Below, piece after piece: positions 11,695 to 23,800 of a DNA stretch of 64,000 nucleotides. Every line of letters starts with the position of its first letter. The first letter of the stretch is position 1. Location: assembly GCF_027595985.1 (NCBI RefSeq), contig NC_073302.1, positions 170,550,034 through 170,614,033 on the forward strand, given 5' to 3'. The notes beneath the pieces were generated by a model. That model saw nothing but the letters and a program-made list of their open reading frames with translations. It was not told where the DNA came from and made no database searches. Source of the DNA: Sorex araneus. Its lineage: Eukaryota > Chordata > Mammalia > Eulipotyphla > Soricidae. The position numbers were made by a program, and so were the translations under genes.

Positions 11695-11808
11695 ATGGAA
11701 GATGGTGCCCCAAAGCATATCATCCAGATGACAGGATTTAAAATGGAAGAGAAGGAAGCTCTTGGCAAATTGCTTTTAAAACTAGATTGTACTTTTATTA
11801 AGAGTGAG
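11695..11808 (+). CDS. SLF1: SLF1 exon 2 (start codon, BRCT1 beginning)
   Basis: Residues 1-38, phase 0 at the end. The start codon is the first three bases of the exon. It encodes the first strand of BRCT1 with the phosphate-binding style T13-G14 ('MTGF'). Donor GAG/GTGAGT. Confidence 0.95.
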
Positions 11809-14800
11809 GTGAGTACAAAAACTTATTCATCAAATTTTACAGTGTAATTTTAAATTACTAAAATTAAAATATAGTCCCTGATACATAGTATTTTCCCTTA
11901 ATGATTTCTCACCCCACTTAATGGTAATATAGAAGCAATACATATTCAGTAAAATCCAGATTTAAGTTTTTTGTGGTTCCAGTGGCCAAATCCATGGCTT
12001 CACACAACTAAACGAGTGCTTAGTTATTGAGCCGTATCTCTGGCCCTCGTATTTTGATTTGGGGGAAGGAGGTTTTTGGCCACGTCTGGAATGCTCAGGG
12101 GACCCTATGCAGTCTCAGGAATCAAACTGGGCAAGCACTTTGTCCTATTTCTTCTGCTCCCATAGTTTTCATTTCGATAACCTCTGCACCTGCTTAAAAG
12201 TAGCTGAGTGGCTGGAGTCAGCTGTGTGATCATGAGAGTAAATAACTTACATTCAAGACTTTTTCATTTAGTGCAATGTCTAATAATAATATGAACTACT
12301 CAAATACATTGTTATAAAATAGTCTTTGTATTAGGATTTCGACTCACTGTAGGTTTTCTGAGAGTTTAGGTTAGCTAAGCTATGATTTTTAGTAGATTAG
12401 GTACTTAAATGATTTTTTCTAATGATAGTATTTTTGACTTACATCGGCTTAGGGTTCTAGAACTCTCTTAAATTGAGAAATAACCTGTTCTGGACTAAGA
12501 ATTATTGCTATTTAAAAAGAATTTAAATAAATATAGATAAGAATGTAAAAGAATTTAAAAGTGTGTTAGAAAGGAAATACTACCCTGGTAAAGTTTTTTA
12601 ATGTGTCTGGATTTTTCTTCTAGAAATACAAAAATTGTACACATCTTATAGCTGAACGCCTATGTAAGAGTGAAAAATTCTTAGCTGCTTGTGCAGCAGG
12701 TAAGTTATGTGCCTCCTGCCTAGCTTTGAAAAGTAACCTCTAAATTAAAGAATAATTTCCTCTGATTCCTAATTGTAGATTTATTATATTAGGAATAAAT
12801 TACTTTTCTGAAAAATATTTGTGTGAGACCTTTCAATTATTTTTGACTACAGTTTTGTTGCACATGCAGATTTTAGTAGGTGGATATGTTACACACTTTA
12901 TCAAAAGAATTAATAAGGAACAAAAAACAAAAATCCCAAAATTTTCTTGAAGCCTTAGCTATACCTAGTTTTCTTTAAGCTGCCATCTGAGCTAGTCAAC
13001 TTTGATTTTGTTTATTTGCTTTGGCTACGACTGGTAGTGCTCAGGGCTTATTCCTGGCTCTGTGCTCAGGGGAACATACTGGATGCTGGAGATCCTTTTA
13101 TAGTTTTTAAAGTTGTGGTTGGTCTAGGTTATCATTAGTCCACTGATTGCAATTTAAAAAATCGTGTTTCACTCACGTTAATTCACCAGATCATTTTTCA
13201 GAAAAACACTTGGATTTTTTTATTACTTAAACAAGTGGTATACGTACATTGCTTTTTGCTACTTAAAAGGATCATTGCTATCTAGATAAAGAACTACAGA
13301 ATACAATACCAGAATTTGCTAACTCAAATTTCTTTTGTAAAATGCGACAATATTACTGAAAACATTTTTGTTTAGGGAGAATTTAAATTCAGGTACATAA
13401 TAATAACAGTTTTCACAATCTGTAAGTTATACCACCTTATTTTTTAGATTTTAAAACCTTAGACTTGGGGCTGGAGTGATAGTACAGTGGATAGGTTGTT
13501 TGTCTTGCACTCAGCTGACCCAGGTTCGATCTCCAGCATCCCATATGGTCCCCTGAGCACCACCAGGAGTAGTTCCTGATTGCAGAGCCAGGAGTAAACC
13601 CTGTGTGTCGCCAGGTGTTACCCCCCCCAAAAAAAATAGCCAAAATAAAATATAATTAAACCTTAGACTTGTAACTTCTAGTAACATTTACAGTGTTCAG
13701 TGATTTCATCAAAATATTTAAGAAGACATTTCAAAGAGAACATTGGTAATGTAGCTTAAGAGTCTCACTTCGAAAAGATTCAATTTTTGTGATATTTGGC
13801 CTTTATTTACATGTGTCAGCTGAAATTCTTTTGTAACTCTCAGTTCATTTGCTTTCTAGGAAAATGGGTACTAACTAAGGACTACATAATTCATAGTGCC
13901 AAAAGTGGCAGATGGCTTGATGAGACAACTTATGAATGGGGATATAAAATTGAAAAAGACTCCCATTATTCACCTCAAATGCAATCTGCACCTAAAAGAT
14001 GGCGGGAAGAGCTGAAACGCACCGGTGCTCCAGGAGCCTTCCACAGATGGAAAGTTGTTCTCCTTGTTAGAGCTGATAAAAGAAGTGATTCTCTTGTAAG
14101 GTAATGGATCTCATAAAAGCTAAAGCAATGGGTGTGTAAAACAATTTTGGTTTGCTTCAATACCTTTTTCTGTTTCTTTGCGTTTACTAATTCAGCCTAA
14201 AGAAGTCATGATTATTTGCTGTTTGATCTCCTACCTAAGCCATTCTGCACATTTAAGTTTATGTGTCTGGTGAAACAAAATCTGCTTTACAGTATTACAT
14301 GAGACTGTCTTGTAATCTCTATTTTGCTTTTCAGGCTATTTCTTTGTGTCAATTGCAGCAAAAGAAAAACTTAGATTTTTGTGTTTCAAGTAAAGTACAG
14401 CAAATTCTCAAATAATGCCTTTCGCTTCATTATGATATGGATGTGAGAAAAAAAAATCCACCTGGGTCCACTATGTGGAGTTTTCACATTCTCCTCATGC
14501 ATCTGTAGGGTTTTTCTGGTTCTCTGGTTTCCTCCCTGTCCACAAAACATGCACATTAGCGTGTGCGTTTGGGTGAACTGGCATGCGAGTTGCTACTGTT
14601 TGAGTCAGTGTGGGGTGTGAGGTTATGTGAGCGTGCCCTCTGAAGGAATGATGTTTTATCCAGGTTTGGTTGGCTGTTTACTGAGCTGCCAATCTAGGCT
14701 GTTACCAATGACCCTGAACTTGCTTGGTATTCATTTTGAAGTTGTACCCAGCAGTAATGGGAACTACTGTCATGTCCAAGCACGGGGGTTATTCCTGGTA

Positions 14801-17800
14801 TGCTCTGAGATCTATAGTGCCAAGGATTGAACACGGGCCACAATATGCAGAAATCATGTACTTTCTCTAGTCCTGGGACTCTGAACTTGAATAAGCAGGA
14901 GGGAGAATGAGTGATTATAAATTATTGTTTGATATTATGGGTGCTTGAATCTTTAGAAGTTTGTTGACATTTTGTGAGTGAAAATATGCAAAAAAACTGA
15001 TATCAGCTATCTTGTGGACAAATTGGTTTCCTTATATGTCATTTTGCTTAAAGTTCAAGTTTCTAGAAACCTCTCCATGACAGTGTTAAATGCAGGATTT
15101 AACTGTATTACATTAACATGAACACCTTTATTCTGGGTTTATATAATGCTTTTTTGTTGGGACGTGGTGGGTGTCATAGGGGATGGGTGGGAATGGGTGG
15201 TGTCGCACCTAACTGCGCTCAGGGATCATATGGGATGCCAGGGATGGAATCTGGGTTTGCCTCATGCAAGGAAAACATGCTACCCATTGTACTATCTCTT
15301 TGGCCCCTACCTAATGCTGTCTTAGTTTCATACAATTTTTATCATAATTTAATTTGTTTTCTTTACATCATACTGTTAAAAATCTTACTAAATTAGAATC
15401 TAAGAACTTTTTGCTTTACTAATATGTAGTTTATAAACAGTATAAACTTTTTTATTTTAGTGCACATTTTGATGAATTCTGGAAAATCAGTATACCTATT
15501 TACACCACAATAATAAAAATCTACATTGACATCATTTTATGTCCAAGCACATTTAATTCTACATCAACAATATCAGGCAACCACTGATTTACTTTTTATT
15601 GGTCTAGATTAAATAAATCATTTCTAGAGGTTTGTATAAATTGTATTTTGCTATATTTATCACCACAATCTAGCTTTGTTTGCTTAACTCATTAGCTTTG
15701 AGTTTCATCCACATTGTTACGTGTTGCTACATCAACAGTTTATTCATTTTGTTGTAAAGTATTTTATTTTATGGAAATGCCACAATGGTTTATCTGCTTA
15801 TTAAAAGGACATTTGGGATTTTTTTTGTTATTAAATGGGAAACGGTTGTCCAGAAGTGCTAGAACCATTTTACATCTGCACCTGCAATTACCTGAAATAA
15901 ATATATGAGAATTGTAATTGTTTTGCAATTGTTATATTTTTTAGGAGTAGGGGGTGGGTGTTGTTGAAAATCAACTGATCGTATTTGTGTGAGAATTTAT
16001 ACAGAATCTTGTAGTATAATCAGGTAGTAGTGTGAGTGCTCCAACTTTCAAAATTGTTTTGGTGAATACTGAAGAGTTAGTACATGGCTTAAGGTGTTTG
16101 CCATGCATTCAACTGATCCTGATTTCATCCCTGTACCAAATTGCTTCCTGCTGCTGCTTGAGTGACCCACGCACAAAACCTTAAGTAACCCCCACTCCCC
16201 ATAGTACAACAGGGTGTAGTCCAAAAGAATAAATTGTTTTTGGTGAATTTTTTTTTTTTTTTCTATTTGGATCACACCTGGCAATGCTCCTGCCTCTGCA
16301 CTCAGAAATTACTCCTGGTACTACCTGCTCCAACCTCTGTTTTGGTGATTCTTATTCTTTATAGTTCCATATGTGTTGTAGGATAATTTCTCAATTTCTA
16401 AACAAAAAAAATGGTATTCTGATTGTCATTGAATTGAATCTTATCTGTCAAAATATAGGATAGTCGAGATTCTAACAATATTTAGTCATTAAAATCAATG
16501 GACTACCTTTTCAGACATTCTTTAATTCCTGCCATTAATGTTTTATAGCTGTTACTATAGAAACCTTGCTGTTATTTTGTTCAGCCCAGCCCTAGGTAAT
16601 TCATGTTTGAGGTTGATTTTGTAAGTGGATTGCTTTGAAATTTTTTATTGGCATTCATTTAGATAATTGACTTTCTCTGTTTCTGTATTCTCATTTAATA
16701 TGAAAACTTACTCCAAACAGTTCTGGATTGCTTTACCAAACTTTTGTTTCTGAAATAAACTTACTTTGTCATAGTTTATTACCATTTTTAGTAATAACTG
16801 ATTCTCTGTGTAAATATTTAAAGGATTTTTATATTTTCTTCATAATTGGGAACAAGGTTACTCTCTGTGACCATTTTTTTACTAAAGGTACTCATTTTAC
16901 TAAAGTATAAGAAGACAAAGGAAATAAGTTAGAAAGAAAAATAATTGTTTTTGAAAATGTGGTTATATTCTAAATTATATCAAAAAGTGTTAGGCTGGAG
17001 ATTTGTCTCTGGAGTTTACATTGGAGCGAGGACTGGGAGGGACCCTTGAGATACTGGTGGAGGCAAGCTGACTGGTGATGGGTGTGGTGTGGGGATGATG
17101 GAAGTTATACATGCATGAAAAAGATGATTAACAGCATTGTGAATCCAATGTTCGAATGATGTATGCATGAAAAGTATGATTAACAGTATTGTAAAGTTCA
17201 GTACTTCAGTAAAACTTTCTCCCATTCTACAAATTGTCTCTTTACTTTTGCCTTTGAGACAAAAGTTTTAGCTTTTAATCAAGTCCAGTTAATTTTTTCC
17301 TCTTTTTTGACTGTGCTGTTGGTCATATTTACTTTTCTTTTCTCCTCAGACATATGATTTTAGTTTTTACAGTTTAGGGTTTTCACATAGAGCTAGTTAT
17401 CAGGTGTAGTATCTGGTGAGGCAACCAGTGCCACTTTTTTGAAATTAGATGTCCAGTAGTACCAGTACTTCTGTAGAGGAAAATTTTTCCCCATTAATGG
17501 TTAAAACCATCATGGCACCCTATGGGAAATCAGTGTGTCATAGATGTAGGTGTTTTGTTTCTGGAATCACAGGTTTATTCCGTTGACAAATTGTCCATTC
17601 GTAAGCTAGTACACCTTGTTTTGATTACTGTACATTTCTAGATTAAATGAGCCCTTCATCTCTTTTTCAAAATGACTTGGTCCCTTGTGAACTTCAGGAT
17701 TAGATTTTCCAGTCCTACAAAAAATGTGGACTGGAGAGATAGCACAGCAGGTAGGACGTTTGCCTTGCACACGGCCAACCTGGGTTCGATTCCTCCGTCC

Positions 17801-20800
17801 CTCTCAGAGAGCCCATCGGGCTACCGAGAGTATCTCACCCGCATGGCAGAGCCTCCTGACAAGCTACCCGGTGGTGTATTCGATATGCCAAAAACAGTAA
17901 CATTAAGTCTCAAAATGGAGACATTACTGGTGCCCGCTCGAGCAAATCGATGAACAACGGGAAGACAGTGCTACAGTGCTATATAAAATTTTGTTTCATA
18001 TGGTGGCACGGTCGGCAGCTACACCACCTCTGCTTCGCTGATGACATCGTTCTAATAACACCAAACATTAGCCACACAGCATTAATGCTGGCCGACTGAC
18101 CACGAGTGTGGAAAGGTCTGATTGCCCCTGAATCTCACCAAGACAATGTTCATGAAAAACGAACTAGTTCCTGATGTTCGATTTGCTCTCAACCGAACGA
18201 ACATCTCCGAATGCAGCAGCTATGTATACCTGGGTTGAGAACTCAACATGAGGAACAACTTGGCACCAGAACTTCCCAGGAGGAAGAGAGCAGTGGGGAA
18301 CACCTTCAAGAGCATCAAAGAGGGGCTGGAGCAATAGCACAGCAGGTAGGGCATTTGCCTTGCACGCAGCCAACCCGAGTTTGATTCCCAGTATCCCATA
18401 TAGTCCCCCAAGCACTGCCAGGAGTAATTCCTGAGCACAGAGCCAGGAGTAACCCCTGCATTGCCGGGTGTGACCCAAAAAACAATAAAATAAAATAAAA
18501 AATGTTAAATTGTCTTTAAAAAAAAAGAGCATCGAAGAAGTTGTTAAGAGGACGAAGAACCTCCAGCTCCGGGCACATCTTTTCGACTCCACCATTCTTC
18601 CTGCACTAACATACGCCTCTGAGATCTGGGCCCTACGAAAACAGGATGAGAACATGAGAACGCTATTTGAATATCCCAAAGAGGAACCGAAAAAGCTATG
18701 TTTGGAGTATAACATTTAACTCAAGTGAGAGACGGAATCCGGAGTTCTGATCTCAAGAATCACTCCTGCTATGGCTCAGGGCACCGTATTTGATAGTGAG
18801 CATCAAACTAAGGTTTGCCATGTGTAAGGGCCTTATTATATACTAGATATGTCGTCTTTTTCAAAATATTGAAAAATTAGTTTTGATTTATTTTTTTATT
18901 TGTTTGTTTTTGTTTTGGGGCCAAACCCAGCAATGCTCAGGGGTTACTCCTGGCTCTGCACTCAGAAGTTAATCCTGGTGGTGCTTTGGGGACCATGTGG
19001 GATTCTTGGGATTGAACCCGGGTCGATCACATGCGTGGCAAGCGCCTGTAGTACTATCACTCCATCCCCATCTTTTTATTTATTTTTGACTCTGGTCAAA
19101 AAATTCAAGGGTTTTTTTTTTTTCTTAATTTATGGACATAAAGTGATGGTGCACTTTTTTGTATCAGAGACTGTTATAAAATGTCCAGTTTAGCACTCCT
19201 TTATCCCTTTTAGAAATCTAATCTGTATTATAACCACTTTTCTGCCCTGGCAAAAGTGAAATCGTTTGAATTCTCAATCATTATCATTCTTCAGATAATT
19301 AAATTTTGGGGTTGAGTTTTTACTTGGTTGATAGTTCTCGGATGGGCTTGTGAAAAGTTTTGATTTTATGATTATTTGACTTTTTCATTAGGTGGTAAGT
19401 GTCTTTATGACATATTCTAAATTCTGAGCAGGAAACCTTTCATAAAACTTTTGGGATATGTGTTCCTATGTATCTTCTGTGAATCTAAATGTTAGATGTA
19501 TTATTTTTTAGAAGGTGTGGGAAGGTTTGGAGCCAAACCCAGCAGTTAGCCCCTAATTTAGGGGCTTATTCCTGGCTCTACCCAGTGATCACTCCTGGTT
19601 GGTTCTCTCAGAAACATATTTGGTGCTAGGGATTTGGACCAGGGTTGACCATGTGCAAGGCAAATAAGTACCTTAACCCTTGTAATACTTTTCACTAAAA
19701 TGTATTTCTTAATGTAGATGTAAGATAAATATTTTTACGAGAAAGGTTGGGAACAAAGTCCAGAATGATTTCCTTAGAGCTATGTTGTTTTTTGAATAAT
19801 GACTTTAGTTTTTTTTATTGCTCTCTTTGCTTACTGAGATCACTTTTCCTTGGGTAATACGTTTCATATTTTTGAGAAATCAAAGAAATAAAAGAAACAT
19901 AACATAGAAAGGTGAGCATAATTTCTTAAACATCTGCTCTTGCCAACTTAAAATTTTAGAAGTCACTGCATTGCTTATGATTAAAGTCACTCAGATAGCC
20001 TAAAACAATTACGTCCTTGCTGAAATTTCTAGCAAATAATTGATTTGTATAAGTTTAGTAACTAAATTTTAATATTTTTATTATTGTTCATATTTTTATT
20101 TAGAGTTTTGGAGGCTGGAAAAGCAAATGTTATTTTACCAAAAGGTTCACCTAGTGGAATAACTCATGTGATTGGCAGTAATGCAAGAATCAAAGCTGAA
20201 CAAGAAAGAGATAACTTTAAGGCTCCATTTTTTCCAATTCAGTATTTAGGAGATTTTCTTTTAGAGGTAAGTAATGGTTGAAAATATCAATAGAAAGATA
20301 TAGATGTTTCAATTTTTAATGGTGTAATAATTTAAAGTAATGAAAATGTTTAATTTTAAGGTAGTTGATCTCAATTCTTTGGTGAAGGAGGGGGAACATC
20401 ACACCCAGGGCTTATTCCTGGCTCTGTGCTCAAGGCTCACTCCTGGCAGAACTCAGGGGACCTAAATGGGTACTGAGGATAGAAGCTGGGTCAGCTATAC
20501 ACAAGGCAAATGCCTATGACTTCCGCCCTGACGCAGTCTCAGTTTTTTTATTTCTTCTGGTTTGGGCTTTTAGGCACATCCAATGATGCTCAGAAGTTAG
20601 TCTTGGCTCTGTACTCAGAAATTACTTCTGGTGGTACTCAGGGGAGGATATGGGGATTGAACCAGCATCAGCTGCCACAGTTTTTTTTTTTTAATAATAA
20701 ATTTATTTATTTTTAATTAATGAATCACCATGAGGGTACAGTTACGGATTTATACACATCTGTGCTTATGCTTCCCCCATACAAAGTTCGGGAACCCATC

Positions 20801-23800
20801 CCTTCACCAGTGCCACAGTTTTTTTTATGTTGGAGAATACTTCCTGATCTTAAAGAAGCTTCATTAAATTATTTGTGCCTTGCTCTTGTTTTTAGTACCT
20901 TAGTGATATTACCACAAAACAATTTTGGGCATTTTTATTTATTTATTTATTTGTTTGTTTGTTTGTTTGTTTTTTGGGTCACACCCAGCGATGATGCACA
21001 GGGGTTACTCCTGGCTCTTCACTCAGGAATTACCCCTGGCGGTGCTCAGGGGACCATATGGGTTGCTGGGATTAGAACCCAGGTCGGCCGCGTGCAAGGC
21101 AAATGCCCTACCGCTGTGCTATTGCTCCAGCCCCCAATTTTAGGCATTTTTAGACAAATAACACTATAAACAAAATTCTAGCAGATACAGTATGTCATAG
21201 TGTTCTGACAGTTACCACCACCTCTGGATTCTTGTGGATGGTGTATAAGATTAGCACACTAACTACCACTGGTCTTGTATGCTACACCTCTTTTATTTAA
21301 TAACTTTTTAACAGCTCATCTAGGGATGCCTCTATAGGCTTTGGGTGGGGGCATTGTCTGTTGCTATTTTTGTATTTGGGCCACACCTAGCTATACACAG
21401 GGCTCTTTGTTCAGGATTATTCGTGGCAGGGTTCAGGGCTGCTAGAGATTGAACTGAGGTCAGTGACATGTAAGGTAAATACTGCTTTACTGCCACTCCA
21501 GCTCCAAAATTATGATTGGTAGATCATTTTTTAAATTTAGTTTGATTTCCTGGTAAGAAAAATGAAACATTTTAGACTAAAGTTGGTGAAGATACTTAAA
21601 TCTAGTAAATTCTTTGAGGGGAAAATCATTCATTCTTTCCCTTAGAGAATTTACTTATGTTCAATAAACTTTGATTTAAGAGTGCATTTTACTTATAACC
21701 TGACTGTCAAGGTAGTTCTTAATTATAGCTAGTTAAATATCATAAATGGGTTATATTTCATTGATTGCCTAATCTGTTTTTATCCATATACAGAAAGAGA
21801 TTCCGAAGGATGAAGATTCCCATTCTAGATCTTTTTGGAATAAGCTTAGCAATCAAGAAAAACACAGAAGTTTCAGGAAAGATGCAAGATTTGTTGAAAT
21901 GAAAGGTGCCTTAAGGGAGACCAGATGTAGAATTCAGGTAAAACTTAAAAACTGAATAATTTATGTTTCTGGATTTCTTAGATAATTGTTTGAGAGTCTA
22001 TGTGATGGGAATAATCTGAATTTTAGGATCACAGAGTTGGTATTGATGTTTTATAGTCTGTGATTTAGAAATAATAGAAATTTTCTCTGTTCATTTTTTG
22101 AGCTACATGAAATAAAATGTATAGATGCATGTCAGAAAATACACCACCAATACATGTTGTGTTCTCAACATCTCTAAATACTAAAATTTATCTGAATGTG
22201 TTAATTGTAATGTGTATCTTACAATGTATTCTTACCTTTAAACAATATGTATATTCTAACTTACAGTTTTATTCAAATATTTTATTCCACATAGAAACAA
22301 GGGTTTTTTTTTTTAAATAAATACGTTCCATTTTGATTAAATGTGTAAAGGAAAAATACACGTGGTGCTAAGTATCAAGCCCAGGCTTCCTGTATGCTTC
22401 AGAGATAGCCTGCACTCTTTCTCCAGCCAAAAACAGTAATTTTACACTAAAATAAGGAATCTGCTTACAGAAAGGAATATAAAAAAAATTAATAGCTCTA
22501 TTAGCTTTAGTTTTACTATGGGAAAATCCTGCTTTTATCAAATATGAAAATTATTAAAATATATCTGCATACATTTTGAATGCCTTTTGTAATTTAAGAG
22601 GAGATACACTATCTAGGTAGACATATTTTTCCCCCTTTTTTCGGGGATGGGCTGCAGCCAGCAATGCTGGAGCTACTCCTGGCGCTGGGTGTCCCTCCTG
22701 GCAGTGCTCGGGCACCATGTGGTACTTGTAATTGAACCCTGACCACTTCCATGCAGAGCGTGTATGCCAATTCATTATTCGATCACTCGGGTCTCCCATT
22801 TTTTAAAAGGAGATTTGTATGATGAATGAGCAACATATTTTGTGTAGTATGCCTTTTTCTAGTTAATATTATATCCTACAAAAAAGATTTCTAAGATTTT
22901 ATTTGATCTACAACTTAGTTTTTTAAAATTTGAAAAAATTAATATAAAGAAGTTGTTCTGTTTAATCATATCTCAAATGAAGAGACTTAAAATACCAAAA
23001 TTGTATGTTAACATATTTGGTAAGCCAAAAATTCCATTTTTGCTTTATTTTAGTATAGATAAGATTCACATTCACAAAGCTTCTTAATTATATTTAATGC
23101 CTTTGAAATGTTTTGTAAAACCTAAAGTGGGTTTTTTCTTTTTGAATTCTACTGGTTACATTGAGGTTATTGCTAGTTGACAGTATTTTTTTAAACATGC
23201 AGAAAGAATTGCACCATCATGTTGAAGAATGTAACGTCAGTTCTGTTTTGATTGACCATCACAAAAAAGACAAGCTTAGAGAGTCCAGCAAAGATTTGAA
23301 ATTTATAAAAATGAGAAATGCCTTAGGAAGACACACATATGGAATTAAGGTAAAACATCTCCTTTTTAAAAAACTTTATTTATTTTTAGTTTTTTATTAT
23401 AACACCATGATTTACCAAGTTCTTAATACAGTTGTTTCAGGCATTCAGTGTCCCCTCACCATTCCCACCACCAGTGTGACCTTCCCTCCACCAATGTACC
23501 CAGATTTCACCCACCACTCAGGCCTTGCAGGCACAGATTTGCATCATATGGTTTGTTATAACAGAAAGACAAATGAAATTTTCAAAACTTAGGTAAATAA
23601 GGGTCAACTTGTGAATAATTTTTATGTCTCAGGGTGATGTTATAAAAGGCGTTGTCTGAGAATCTGCTGAGCTGGTTTGTGCTGGTTGAGCCTTCTGCTT
23701 TGGTGTTTAGGCCCGTTGAGCTTGGTGGGTGTGGGCTTCTGTGCAGCTTTCCCATCAGATTTGCTGTGACACTACTGGGCTGACAGTACTGTGAAATTTG

